From: G036327475 sp036327475
Lineage (GTDB): Bacteria; Pseudomonadota; Gammaproteobacteria; Enterobacterales; Enterobacteriaceae
Direction: 5' to 3'
Assembly: GCF_036327475.1 (NCBI RefSeq)
Contig: NZ_CP132913.1
Location: forward strand, 930,001-994,000
Length of the DNA stretch: 64,000 bases
Shown here in pieces: positions 10,676-20,394 of this stretch (positions are counted from its first letter, which is position 1; the number at the start of each line of letters is the position of its first letter). The notes under the pieces are model-generated. The model was not told the DNA's origin, did not search any database, and saw only the letters and a program-made list of their open reading frames with translations. Made by a program: the position numbers and the translations under genes.

Positions 10676-11298
10676 TCATACAACCTTGATGTCTTGTAGT
10701 GTGTGTATTTGACTGACAGAGCGAATATAGGAAAAGTGCTATAAATTCAAGACTTGCAGAATCACGTTGCCTCACAACGCATCGTTAACTCATGATTCTG
10801 TGATATAATAATGACGTAATTTAAGCTATTTCCTATGTATTGATCTGCGTGCGCCGATGCAGATACCAATTAAAAAATTAATATGTTATTGATTTAAACT
10901 TGTCATAGTCGGTTATATCTATCAACACAGGTAACGCAGATTATTTGGTGTTTTTCGGAAGTACGGTAAAAAGGTGAATACTTTATTTAGCAGATTCGCG
11001 CGCGTTCATTAATGAGTTAATCCTCTACTATCGCTATAGCGCAGATAGATTTTATAAAGAGAGCCTATTTGGCCTTACTGATTCATCACAATGAAAAACG
11101 CAGCGGAATTAATATGAGGGAGCGAGTAACTCTTTTCGCCAGGCACGATAAAATCTAAATATCGGTTATTAGCTAAAAACCACGAAAACCATAGCCATAT
11201 TAAAGCTAGACTAACTAAGAGAAGGTCAATAACTCTTTTATCAGAACGCAAAATGCTGATAAAAGGTGTCGGCGGCGCCTTTTCTTCTGATGGGGCAA
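10676..11298. other. AT-rich spacer upstream of the effector remnant
   Basis: No gene seen. The stretch is AT-rich and presumably held the promoter of the pentapeptide gene. An inverted repeat, CAGAATCA at 10757-10764 and TGATTCTG at 10793-10800, is the only structure I noted. Confidence 0.5.
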
Positions 11299-11514
11299 TT
11301 ATTTTTTGCCGACCGGAATGCTGAAACGCTTGTTGAAGCGATCAACACGACCACCTGTATCAACAACATGTTGCTTACCAGTATAGAACGGATGGCAAGC
11401 GCTGCATACGTCCAGGTTAAGGTCGTGGCCCAGAGTAGAGAGGGTTTTAATGACATTACCACAGGAACAGGTTGCAGTAATTTCTACGTATTTCGGATGG
11501 ATATCTTTTTGCAT
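11299..11514 (-). CDS. rpmE: 50S ribosomal protein L31
   Basis: A 71-residue protein matching L31 throughout (MQKDIHPKYVEITATCSCGN, then LDVCSACHPFYTGKQ, GGRVDRFNKRF). The zinc-ligand cysteines of the C+ form are present in CSCG and CSAC. It stands alone, divergent from priA, as in enterics. Confidence 0.98.
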   Translation of the reverse strand: MQKDIHPKYVEITATCSCGNVIKTLSTLGHDLNLDVCSACHPFYTGKQHVVDTGGRVDRFNKRFSIPVGKK

Positions 11515-11715
11515 GGAAAACCTCTTCGTAAGGCCGTGTCGCTATCTGGTCTACTTTAGCCAGACATTACACGAATGGAGTTTATCACTTTAGTACCGGA
11601 CGACATCAAAGGTAGCGAATCATATGAAATGCCGCTAATTTTTGCAAACACAATCTGCACACAAAAGGCAACACAGTGTACACTATCAGTGCTTTTTAAC
11701 ACCCAGGATGGATGC

Positions 11716-13911
11716 ATGCCAGTTGTAAACGTTGCATTACCGGTGCCGCTGGCTCGGACTTTTGATTACTTTTTGCCTACTAACGCCGCGCCTGCGGTTG
11801 GGGGGCGAGTGCGAGTTCCGTTTGGTCAACGCCAGACCATTGGTATTGTCACCGCCATTCGCGAGCACAGCGACGTGGCCATAAATAAGTTAAAGCCTAT
11901 CAGTGAAGTACTCGACGACCGGTCGCTGTTTTCCGACAGCCTTTGGCGCATACTGAACTGGGCCGTCGGCTACTACCATTACCCTACTGGCGAAGTGCTG
12001 TTCCACGCTCTACCGATCCTGCTTCGTCAGGGCAAGCCTGCTGAGATGGCGCCACTATGGCAGTGGTTCGCCACGGAACAGGGGCGCAGCACGCCACCCG
12101 ATAGTTTGAAGCGAGCGCCCAAACAGCAACAGGCGCTGGCAGCGCTGCTGCGCGGGCCAGTTTATCGTCACCAAGTAGGCGAGTTGCTGCTTGCAGACCC
12201 GGCGCTGCAAGCGCTGCGCTCCAAAGGATTATGCGATCTGCGGCCCCAGGAGGTGGAGGTAAGCGACTGGCGGCCAAGGTTTGATGTTAATGGCGAACGG
12301 TTGCGGCTGAACACTGAACAGGCCAACGCCGTGAGCGCTATTCGAAGCGAGGACGATCGGTTCGCCGCCTGGCTGTTGGCCGGCGTGACCGGCTCCGGCA
12401 AGACCGAGGTTTATCTGACGGTGCTGGAGAATATTCTTGCCAAAGGACAGCAGGCGCTGGTGCTAGTACCGGAAATTGGTTTGACGCCGCAAACTATTGC
12501 CCGCTTTCGTGAGCGCTTCAATGCGCCGGTTGAGGTCCTGCATTCGGAGCTCAGTGACAGCGAACGGCTGGCAGTCTGGCTTAAAGCGCGCCGCGGCGAA
12601 TGCGCTATCGTCATCGGAACCCGTTCAGCATTGTTCACCCCGTTCGCCCGGTTGGGGATTGTTGTTATCGACGAGGAGCACGATGGTTCTTATAAGCAGC
12701 ATGAAGGCTGGCGCTACCACGCTCGCGACCTGGCGGTTTTTCGCGCACGGGAAGAGAATATACCGATAGTGCTTGGCACCGCTACGCCGTCCCTCGAAAC
12801 CATTTATAATGTGCAGCAGAAAAAATACCGCCAGCTCACCTTGACCAAACGTGCCGGTGGCGCCCGGCCGTCCGTCCAACACTTGCTGGATATGAAGGGG
12901 CTGCTGCTGACACATGGTCTTTCGACACCGCTGCTGGATAAAATGCGCACGCATCTGCAGGCCGGCAATCAAGTCATGCTGTTTCTTAACCGGCGCGGCT
13001 TCGCGCCTGTGCTGCTGTGCCATGAATGCGGCTGGATCGCTGAATGCCAACGCTGCGCTCACTACTACACGCTACATCAGCATCAGCGTCAATTGCGCTG
13101 CCACCACTGCAACAGCCAGCGCCCGCTGCCGCATCAATGCCCACAGTGTAGCTCCACCCAGTTGGTGGCCGTCGGGTTAGGCACTGAGCAGCTGGAGGCG
13201 GCACTAACGCCACTGTTTCCAGAGGCGCCGGTGACGCGTATCGATCGCGACACTACGGCGCGCAAAGGCACGTTTGAGGACTATCTGGCCCAGATACAGC
13301 GCGGCGGTCCGCGGATTTTAATCGGCACACAAATGCTGGCCAAAGGCCACCATTTTCCAGATGTTACGCTGGTTTCGCTGCTAGACGTGGATGGCGCGCT
13401 TTTCTCCAGCGATTTTCGCGCCGCCGAACGTTTCGCCCAACTTTATACCCAAGTTGCCGGCCGCGCCGGCCGCGCCGGCAAACAAGGGGAGGTTTTACTG
13501 CAAACCCACCATCCCGAGCATCCTCTACTGCAAACGTTGCTGCATCACGGTTATATAAACTTTGCCAATCAAACGCTAGAGGAACGCCGCCAGGCGGGGC
13601 TGCCCCCCTTTACCAGTCATATCCTGTTTCGCGCGGACGATCACGACAACCGCCAGGCGGGGCTGTTCCTTGATCAATTACGCCAACTGTTGAACACCAA
13701 CCCACTTCGGGATAACGCCCTATGGCTCATGGGGCCTATCCCCGCGCTGGCGCCCAAGCGCGGCGGACGATTTCGCTGGCAGTTGCTGTTGTCGCACCCC
13801 TCGCGTCTGCAATTGCAACGCCTAGTGGCTACTAGCTTACCGCTGATAAGCACCCTGACTCAGGCGCGCAGGGTCAAATGGTCTCTGGATGTGGATCCCC
13901 TCGACAGCTGA
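11716..13911 (+). CDS. priA: Primosomal replication restart helicase PriA
   Basis: An intact 731-residue PriA (E. coli has 732). This 3'-5' superfamily 2 helicase reloads the replisome at stalled forks. Visible features are the N-terminal DNA-binding start MPVVNVALPVPLARTFDYF, Walker A GVTGSGKTE, Walker B DEEHDGSYKQ, a zinc-binding region with four CxxC pairs (CHEC, CQRC, CHHC, CPQC) and helicase motifs GTQMLAKGHHFPD and QVAGRAGRAGKQG. The frame is open from 11575, but the family alignment places the start at 11716. It is divergent from rpmE. Confidence 0.98.
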   Translation: MPVVNVALPVPLARTFDYFLPTNAAPAVGGRVRVPFGQRQTIGIVTAIREHSDVAINKLKPISEVLDDRSLFSDSLWRILNWAVGYYHYPTGEVLFHALPILLRQGKPAEMAPLWQWFATEQGRSTPPDSLKRAPKQQQALAALLRGPVYRHQVGELLLADPALQALRSKGLCDLRPQEVEVSDWRPRFDVNGERLRLNTEQANAVSAIRSEDDRFAAWLLAGVTGSGKTEVYLTVLENILAKGQQALVLVPEIGLTPQTIARFRERFNAPVEVLHSELSDSERLAVWLKARRGECAIVIGTRSALFTPFARLGIVVIDEEHDGSYKQHEGWRYHARDLAVFRAREENIPIVLGTATPSLETIYNVQQKKYRQLTLTKRAGGARPSVQHLLDMKGLLLTHGLSTPLLDKMRTHLQAGNQVMLFLNRRGFAPVLLCHECGWIAECQRCAHYYTLHQHQRQLRCHHCNSQRPLPHQCPQCSSTQLVAVGLGTEQLEAALTPLFPEAPVTRIDRDTTARKGTFEDYLAQIQRGGPRILIGTQMLAKGHHFPDVTLVSLLDVDGALFSSDFRAAERFAQLYTQVAGRAGRAGKQGEVLLQTHHPEHPLLQTLLHHGYINFANQTLEERRQAGLPPFTSHILFRADDHDNRQAGLFLDQLRQLLNTNPLRDNALWLMGPIPALAPKRGGRFRWQLLLSHPSRLQLQRLVATSLPLISTLTQARRVKWSLDVDPLDS

Positions 13912-14050
13912 CGCGTAGGTTTTGCGATTGCACTTCGGCTAGAGTAAAGATAAAAATCAGCATGAGATTGCCCTCTGCTCGTCGACGTTGAATCTGATAT
14001 AAAGGGGGCCATAGAGCATAAATAGGGCCACGGTGCCACAAGAGTAATAC

Positions 14051-15010
14051 ATGGAACAAAAGAGCCGTACTAGTGACGCGACAGTGCGGGATTGGAGCTC
14101 CAGGCGGGCGTTTCCACCGCGACCGCCTCATGGGCGCTGATGCGTCCAGAAAAAGTGTTGCCGGCAACTTGCAGTGCGGGCGGCGCAGCATCGATTATGC
14201 GCCGCTTACGCCGAGTCGCCTAATAAAACGCGGACGAGAGCGCCATGCTTCTGGCGTTGGTGCTTCGATACATCTCAATGAGGTTGTGCGCGACATTCAG
14301 GAAACCGCCGCCGCGCAAGGTTGTTGACTATTACTGTTGTCGCCCAGCACCGACGCAAAACCCCTTACAACATGATCTACGGCAAAACGATTCATGGTAT
14401 GTTTCTGCTCGGCGCCTGAAATATGATACCTTTTCGCATCGATGGCGATATGCGCTCAACCCTGCTTTCCGATGAATATGCGCTGGCGCTGACAACAATG
14501 CATACTGATAATTTGACCGCGGCCTGGCACATAGGACTCTATATCATGGGCCATTGTCGCATCGCCTGTATCAGCGGTCCGGCGCAGTTGCCGGCGTGCC
14601 AGCCGCGTCTGGAGGGTATCGTCTGCGCTGCGGCGTCACGGCATCGCGCCGCGATAACAAGGCGTCTTCCAAGGCGCGCTAAATTGCCAGACCGGCAAAG
14701 CGTGACTTAACATGTTGATTTAACTAATAGAGCTGCCTGCCGCTATCTTTTAGCATAGCGAGTATGATAGCGCTAGGGGTGCTGGCGAAAGTGCTCGACC
14801 TCAGAGTATCGAAAGAATTATCCCTGACTGGGTTCGGCAATTTAACGGCGGCGGCCATTGTTGCACACCACCCACGACGGCCGCGAAGCAGTGCTGTTAT
14901 CTTGCGCCAATCAGACAACATGCGGCAAGGGCGACATCCTCTATCTATGCTCGACAGTGAATTGGACGTCACTGATGCACACTTCGGAATGCTAACGCTG
15001 GTCAAATATT
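14051..15010 (+). pseudogene. cytR: cytR remnant (LacI-family nucleoside repressor)
   Basis: Starting at 14051 (MEQKSRTSDATVRD), the helix-turn-helix region reads LQAGVSTATASWALMRPEKV after a frameshift. A middle block, MHTDNLTAAWHIGLYIMGHC then RIACISGPAQLP, matches the ligand-binding domain. Short later traces include LTGFGN. At least five frameshifts or stops break it. CytR normally represses nucleoside uptake and catabolism genes. Its position between priA and ftsN is the enteric order. Confidence 0.9.
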
Positions 15011-15067
15011 ATTGCCTTCAGTAACATGGACGGGCCTGATAATTATCTCAAATTTAGCGAAACGATA

Positions 15068-15931
15068 GTGGCACAAAGAGACTATGTAGGCCATGGCAAG
15101 TCTTCGGGTACGTGGCGTAAAACGACCAACCGTAAAAAGAAACGCTCCTCCTTCGGCACGTCCAAAACGATGATCGCACTGGCGGTGGCCGTACTGATTA
15201 TGTTTGTTAGCGGTCTCTATTTCATCGCGCATAACAAATCGGATGAAGCGGTGATTGTGCCTAATTGCGGCAAAAATGCCGGCAGCGGGTTACCGCCCAA
15301 GCCGGAAGAACGTTGGCGTTATATTAAGGAGCTGGAAAATCGTCAGATCGGGGTGCAGTCTCCCACCAAGCTAACCGCTGGTAGAGAGGAGGTGGCTTCG
15401 CCGGCACAGCTGACCGATGAGCAGCGTCAGCTGTTAGAACAGATGAAGGCAGATATGCGGCGTGAGCCCACGCATTTGAACAAAGTGGCCTATAACGATC
15501 ACGGCAAAGCGCCCGCAGTGGGCGCGGCCAAAACCCGGCCAACCACCCAAACGCCGAGCAATCCGTTCAGTCAGCAATCGGTGCAGGATATATCGCCGCC
15601 GACCACGGTCACGCCTCATCCGGCACGTCAAATCCACGCGCGCAGTCAGCCGACTCAGAAAAGCGCTGAGCAAAATGCGGCGAAAGAGTCGACAAAGGAG
15701 AAATCGCGGCGCTGGCTGGTTCAGTGCGGTTCGTTTAAAACGACGAACCAAGCGGAGTCGGTGCGTGCCAAACTGGCCTTGGCCGGCATCGAAAGCCATA
15801 TCACTACCGGCGGCGGCTGGAGCCGCGTCTTGCTGGGCCCCTATTTCAGCCGCGCTAGCACCGATAAAATCTTGCAGAGCGTACGCGCTGCCGGAGTATC
15901 AAATTGCATCCCCGTTGCCGACGTGGGTTGA
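15068..15931 (+). CDS. ftsN: Cell division protein FtsN
   Basis: Intact, 287 residues, with a GTG start at 15068 chosen because VAQRDYV aligns with MAQRDYV. A longer ATG-started reading from 15026 would add 14 unrelated residues. Domain order is: basic cytoplasmic tail (KKKRSS), one membrane segment (ALAVAVLIMFVSGLYFIAH), a conserved periplasmic stretch (GLPPKPEERWRYIKELENRQ), a low-complexity linker shorter than in E. coli, and a C-terminal SPOR domain (RWLVQCGSF to SNCIPVADVG) that binds denuded septal peptidoglycan. FtsN activates septal wall synthesis and is essential. Confidence 0.97.
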   Translation: MAQRDYVGHGKSSGTWRKTTNRKKKRSSFGTSKTMIALAVAVLIMFVSGLYFIAHNKSDEAVIVPNCGKNAGSGLPPKPEERWRYIKELENRQIGVQSPTKLTAGREEVASPAQLTDEQRQLLEQMKADMRREPTHLNKVAYNDHGKAPAVGAAKTRPTTQTPSNPFSQQSVQDISPPTTVTPHPARQIHARSQPTQKSAEQNAAKESTKEKSRRWLVQCGSFKTTNQAESVRAKLALAGIESHITTGGGWSRVLLGPYFSRASTDKILQSVRAAGVSNCIPVADVG

Positions 15932-15966
15932 AAACCCGCGTTCCCGCCCCATTTAATAGTTGTCCT

Positions 15967-15989
15967 CGCCCCGCATTCTTTGCGGGGCG
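15967..15989. terminator. Hairpin between ftsN and hslV
   Basis: A perfect 9-base stem (CGCCCCGCA/TGCGGGGCG) with a five-base loop, 36 bases after the ftsN stop. No T tract follows, so termination is uncertain. It may instead stabilise the transcript. Confidence 0.6.
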
Positions 15990-16018
15990 CTCACTATTGC
16001 CATTCCAAGGGGTTACTC

Positions 16019-16549
16019 GTGACAACAATCGTAAGCGTACGCCGCAATGGGCATATCGTCATCGGTGGTGATGGACAGGCTACTCTGGGTAATACCGTCA
16101 TGAAAGGTAACGTGCGCAAAGTCCGTCGCCTGTATAATGAAAAAGTTATCGCGGGCTTCGCCGGTGGCACCGCAGATGCTTTCACCCTATTTGAGCTGTT
16201 TGAGCGTAAGTTGGAAGTGCACCAGGGCCATCTGGTCAAAGCGGCCGTTGAATTAGCCAAAGACTGGCGCACCGACCGCATGCTGCGCCGTCTAGAAGCC
16301 TTGCTAGCGGTGGCCGATGAAAACACCTCGCTTATCATTACCGGGAGTGGCGATGTCATACAGACGGAAAACAATCTGATCGCTATTGGATCTGGGGGCC
16401 CGTATGCCCAATCTGCAGCACGCGCTCTGTTGGAAAATACCGATCTCGGCGCGCGTGAGATTGTCGAAAAAGCGTTGGGTATTGCCGGTGATATCTGCAT
16501 CTACACCAACCATTTCCAAACCATTGAAGAATTAACGTCCAAAGCGTAA
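16019..16549 (+). CDS. hslV: ATP-dependent protease subunit HslV
   Basis: Intact, 176 residues, GTG start at 16019 with an AAGGGG ribosome site just upstream. Removal of the first residue exposes the catalytic N-terminal threonine (TTIVSVRRNG). The GDGQATLGNTVMKGNVRKVR and GFAGGTADAF blocks are conserved. HslV forms the double-hexamer peptidase chamber that works with the HslU ATPase, encoded 11 bases downstream in the same operon. Confidence 0.98.
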   Translation: MTTIVSVRRNGHIVIGGDGQATLGNTVMKGNVRKVRRLYNEKVIAGFAGGTADAFTLFELFERKLEVHQGHLVKAAVELAKDWRTDRMLRRLEALLAVADENTSLIITGSGDVIQTENNLIAIGSGGPYAQSAARALLENTDLGAREIVEKALGIAGDICIYTNHFQTIEELTSKA

Positions 16550-16560
16550 GGATCCTGAAA

Positions 16561-17892
16561 ATGTCTGAAATGACCCCACGGGAAATCGTCAGTGAACTCG
16601 ATGGCTATATTGTAGGGCAGCACAACGCTAAGCGGGCGGTGGCCATCGCGTTGCGCAACCGCTGGCGCCGCATGCAACTGGACGAAGCATTGCGCCATGA
16701 AGTGACACCGAAAAATATTCTGATGATTGGCCCCACCGGCGTCGGGAAAACGGAAATTGCCCGTCGCCTGGCAAAACTGGCCAACGCACCGTTTATCAAA
16801 GTCGAGGCTACCAAATTCACCGAAGTCGGCTACGTAGGCAAGGAAGTGGATTCTATCATCCGCGATTTGACCGACGCGTCCGTCAAAATGGTACGGCTAC
16901 AATCCATTGAACAAAACCGTTTCCGTGCAGAAGAACTGGCGGAAGAACGGGTGCTTGATGCCTTGATCCCGCCGGCTAAGAACAATTGGAGGCAGTCGGA
17001 GGAGAACGGCGAGCCCTCCAGCACACGTCAGAGTTTCCGCAAAAAATTGCGCGAAGGTCAGCTGGACGATAAAGAGATAGAAATCAATCTCGCCATGGCG
17101 CCGATGGGAGTGGAAATCATGGCCCCTCCCGGCATGGAGGAAATGACCAACCAGTTGCAATCAATGTTCAAAAATCTTGCCGGCCAAAAACAGAAACCGC
17201 GTAAGATAAAGATCAAAGAGGCCCTAAAGCTTTTGGTGGAAGAAGAAGCCGCCAAGCTAGTTAATCCGGAAGAATTGAAAGAAAGAGCGATCGAGGCGGT
17301 GGAGCAGAACGGCATCGTATTTATCGACGAGATTGATAAAATCTGTAAACGCGGCGAAGTGTCTGGGCCTGATATTTCCCGGGAAGGCGTGCAGCGGGAT
17401 CTACTGCCGCTGGTGGAAGGCTGTACCATTTCTACCAAGCACGGGATGGTGAAGACGGACCATATTCTGTTTATCGCCTCCGGCGCGTTCCAGGTTTCAA
17501 GTCCGTCGGATCTCATTCCCGAGCTACAGGGGCGTCTGCCGATCCGCGTCGAGCTAGAAGCCCTGACCACCGAGGATTTTGAACGCATCCTGACCGAGCC
17601 CAGCGCTTCGCTCACCACCCAATATATCGCCCTAATGGCGACGGAAGGGGTGAGCATTGCCTTCACAGAGGACGGCGTCAAGCGTATCGCCGAAGCGGCC
17701 TGGCAGGTAAATGAGCGCACCGAAAATATCGGAGCCCGCCGTTTGCACACCGTCTTAGAGCGTTTAATGGAAAATATTTCCTATGACGCCAGCGAGTGGA
17801 ACGGTAAAGCTATTTCTATTGATGCAGATTATGTTAGCAGTCACTTGGATGAGTTAGTATCTGATGAAGATTTGAGCCGCTTTATCCTGTAA
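16561..17892 (+). CDS. hslU: HslU ATPase subunit of the HslUV protease
   Basis: Intact, 443 residues, the usual length. The AAA+ core has Walker A GPTGVGKTE, Walker B VFIDEIDKI and the pore GYVG motif (EVGYVGKEVD), with an intermediate domain between them. The C-terminus ends DLSRFIL, close to the tail that docks into HslV. It unfolds substrates for HslV. It follows hslV and ends in a clear terminator. Confidence 0.98.
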   Translation: MSEMTPREIVSELDGYIVGQHNAKRAVAIALRNRWRRMQLDEALRHEVTPKNILMIGPTGVGKTEIARRLAKLANAPFIKVEATKFTEVGYVGKEVDSIIRDLTDASVKMVRLQSIEQNRFRAEELAEERVLDALIPPAKNNWRQSEENGEPSSTRQSFRKKLREGQLDDKEIEINLAMAPMGVEIMAPPGMEEMTNQLQSMFKNLAGQKQKPRKIKIKEALKLLVEEEAAKLVNPEELKERAIEAVEQNGIVFIDEIDKICKRGEVSGPDISREGVQRDLLPLVEGCTISTKHGMVKTDHILFIASGAFQVSSPSDLIPELQGRLPIRVELEALTTEDFERILTEPSASLTTQYIALMATEGVSIAFTEDGVKRIAEAAWQVNERTENIGARRLHTVLERLMENISYDASEWNGKAISIDADYVSSHLDELVSDEDLSRFIL

Positions 17893-17918
17893 CCCATCTC
17901 AGGGTAATCGACATCCGC

Positions 17919-17946
17919 AACGGGAGACTCAGGCCTCCCGTTTTGG
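17919..17946 (+). terminator. Rho-independent terminator after hslVU
   Basis: An 8-base stem, AACGGGAG paired with CTCCCGTT, with an eight-base loop, followed by a short T run, 26 bases after the hslU stop. Confidence 0.85.
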
Positions 17947-17977
17947 CTCTTCCGTTACCATAGAGAAGAGCTCAAAC

Positions 17978-18600
17978 ATGAGAGATACAGCCCACTCCTG
18001 GATGACAGCCTGCGGCTACGCGCACCATGACGATGACCTCCATTGTCACCGGTTCATAGCTGGCCGGCAGGGATAATTCCAGCTGGTGGCGGCGCTACTA
18101 GCGCTATTAATTCGCTTCCATGCTGCAAATTCTCTCCCAAGCTGGCCAACGATACCGTCAGCACCTGCTCTTATGGATACAAGGGGCTCGGCGATTGTCG
18201 GTACTGATTTTCTTCTGGTACATGGGCGTGGTAGAGCTATTACCTGCAAACCAACACCTTTCCGCCGTGGCGCGCCACCGCCTGCGGCTCACTGGCCGCG
18301 GCGGTGCTTAATATTAATAAATTGCGCGATATCAAAAGCGATCGTCAAAACGGCAAATATCCTGCGGTACGCCTGGAACCACAACGGGCGCACTATTATC
18401 ACGTTTGCTTGCTAGCCGGTGCCGTGTTGTGCCTAGCGTTTTTTGTGCTGCTGTTTACTCGCAATCCCGGCGCTGTATATGCAGGCGCGCTACGTCCTGC
18501 ACGAAACGGATCCGTCCGGTATCACAGGCCGATGCTGGAGAAACCGTGCAATACGTGTTGAATACTCTGTTCGCGCGCTGGGTTTTCTGCTGGCCTAAAC
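17978..18600 (+). pseudogene. menA: menA remnant (1,4-dihydroxy-2-naphthoate prenyltransferase)
   Basis: The start at 17978 is followed by a traceable SWMTA block. Later pieces match MenA in several frames: VAALLALL, LLQILS, then AVLNINKLRDIKSDRQNGKY and YYHVCLLAGAVLCLAFFVLL. The second aspartate-rich region is the best preserved. Frameshifts and deletions are frequent. The intact membrane enzyme attaches the prenyl tail in menaquinone synthesis. It follows hslU as in enterics. Confidence 0.9.
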
Positions 18601-18611
18601 GCCGGCATTTT

Positions 18612-18866
18612 TCTGACGTGCGTCAAGTTCGCCTTTAATCTAGCTATGCAGAACGAGTGGAAGGGATCATGGTTTACGGTGTAGTGCGCCAGGTGGATAA
18701 CCTGGCGCACTGGATTGGACATTCAGGCTATGGCCGCTACCCCGCCGGCGGAGGTATTGGCGAAAGCGATACCCGAGTAAACTTCGACAGCATCGCCTTT
18801 TCCGGCGATCATTTCTATGTCGATAACATCGTGGTCATCCGGTTCGAAAACGTGCTAGATTTATAG
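18612..18866 (+). pseudogene. rraA: rraA 3' remnant (RNase E activity regulator)
   Basis: Only the C-terminal half is present: LAMQNEWKGIMVYGVVRQVD, then GGGIGESDTRVNFDS and FSGDHFYVDN, with a frame disturbance in the middle where the family reads IGIQAMAAIPVG. The first 90 or so codons are missing, and the menA remnant runs directly into this block, so a deletion joined the two. RraA normally inhibits RNase E. Confidence 0.88.
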
Positions 18867-18970
18867 TCGGGCCGGCGTCCTATGACAACGCTCGATGCCG
18901 GCGAGTGGCTCAGTGGGGATCGCTCGCCGGAGTACATCAGGTAAGGATGACAGCACTGCTGCCCGGACGA

Positions 18971-18994
18971 GCAGGCGGTGCACGCACCGCCTGC
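18971..18994. terminator. Strong hairpin between rraA and zapB remnants
   Basis: An 11-base perfect palindromic stem, GCAGGCGGTGC with GCACCGCCTGC, and a two-base loop, lying between converging rraA and zapB. It is probably the old bidirectional terminator. There is no T tract on either side. Confidence 0.6.
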
Positions 18995-19011
18995 AAGGAA
19001 GTCATAGTAGT

Positions 19012-19248
19012 TCAGACCTCATCCATTTTGCTCAACAGGCCACGCAAGCGTTCTTGCCACACGTGCTGCCCCTGCTTTAGATGCTCGTTTTCATTTACCA
19101 GCGACTCGCGGTTGCTCTACACCTGCCGCACTTCCTGGTTCAGGCTCATGTTTTTCTTTTAGCTCCCTGAATTTCATATGAAAAACGCGATAGTATCAAT
19201 ATCCTACTGGACTTTCGCTTCCGGTTTTTCAAATATTTCAAATACCAT
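19012..19248 (-). pseudogene. zapB: zapB remnant (Z-ring associated coiled-coil protein)
   Basis: From 19248 the sequence reads MVFEIFEKPEAKVQ, a stop, DIDTIAFFI, another break, then MSLNQEVRQV, a stop, SNRESLVNENEHLKQGQ and LRGLLSKMDEV, ending at 19012. This matches the 81-residue coiled coil ZapB almost end to end, with at least three interruptions. ZapB normally organises the Z-ring with ZapA and MatP. Confidence 0.9.
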
Positions 19249-19709
19249 TTGTTTTCCATTAAAGACACAAGGCGTCTTTGTCAATGGTCGCAAAAAGCCG
19301 ACCGCCCAGGTGTGTTGCCGCTGTCTTTTGCCGTGACTGATACTTGATTTAAGTAGCCTTCCTACCCGTATCCATACACATTACACATTGCCTCAATAAG
19401 ACATTAGCCCCGCCTATGCGCCTGTTCTCCCGCAGCGGGAAACCCGGCCATGGCGACTTCTTTCTTGTGGCCGGCAGCGAGCGCGTGCATTTTGAGAGGA
19501 AAAGGCGCAAACTAAGATACTTGGAGACGTAAGAAATTGGTATGTAGGAACTAAATTTTAAGCGAATACGCGCATTTTATGACACGACCATACATTTAGA
19601 TCTCGATATTTCTCGTTTTTGCTCGTTAATGATAAATTCATATTATAATGATTATTACTATATATTTTATCAGCCTTGTTCGACACCTTTCCAACAATAG
19701 GAACCGTTT
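19249..19709. other. zapB-glpF spacer, no gene
   Basis: Divergent upstream region of two dead genes. It becomes AT-rich from about 19560. No coding signal or clear operator was seen. Confidence 0.55.
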
Positions 19710-20280
19710 ATGAGGCAATTAACATCACCGACCATAAAAGGGCAATGCATCGCCGAATTCCTCAGGACAGGAATGCTGACTTTTTCGATGCCGGCTGTGT
19801 CGCCGCCATGAAATTGGTAGAGGAATTTCTGCCAGTGGAAAATCAGCATTATCTGGGACTGGGCGTAGCAATGGCGGTCTACCTCCGTGTATTGTGGTGA
19901 AGATACTGGGGCCTTTTGCGCCGCGGCGCTGGTTTACGGCCTTTACTATAATCTGTTTTTGATTATGAGCAGGTACATTATATGGGTTCGCAGTAGCGTC
20001 GAAAGCCCGGTTCTATCTCGGTAGCCCAGGTGTTTTGGTGGAAATGGCAATTACCGCTATCCTGCTGTATCTGATCCTGGCGCCAACCGACGACGTCAAC
20101 GGCATTCCGCGCGACCCGCTGATATCGTTGCTGATCGGTATTCTTATCGCGGTTATAGTCGCCTATACCGGCGGCCGGAAAATCCATTACCTCTTGGTTC
20201 CGTTGATCTCCCAAGTGGTCAGCTCCCGTCTGGGCGCCTTCGGCTACCGGGCGCTGACTGAGCTGCATTTGCCCGGTTAA
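19710..20280 (+). pseudogene. glpF: glpF remnant (glycerol facilitator)
   Basis: Starts MRQLTSPTIKGQCIAEFLRT at 19710, then in a second frame CVAAMKLVEEF and LGLGVAMAVYL. Later pieces are AALVYGLYYN, VEMAITAILLYLILAPTDD and GRKIHYLLVPL. The stretches holding both NPA pore motifs are lost, and frameshifts occur throughout. It was the first gene of the glpFKX operon. Confidence 0.9.
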
Positions 20281-20394
20281 CTGAGCGGCGAAGAGGCCGA
20301 TAATGTCGCCGTTGCCAAAGTCGCGACGCGCGCTCCGAACCCAAAGACCTGATTTCTTGAACGTCCAAAATAGCGGGAAACTTTTATATCAGTG

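Noticed and set aside
11575..11715. Longer N-terminus for priA
   Set aside because: The added 47 residues have no counterpart in PriA; the family start is at 11716.
17058..17750. A 230-codon open frame opposite hslU
   Set aside because: Pure antisense shadow of the conserved hslU coding sequence.
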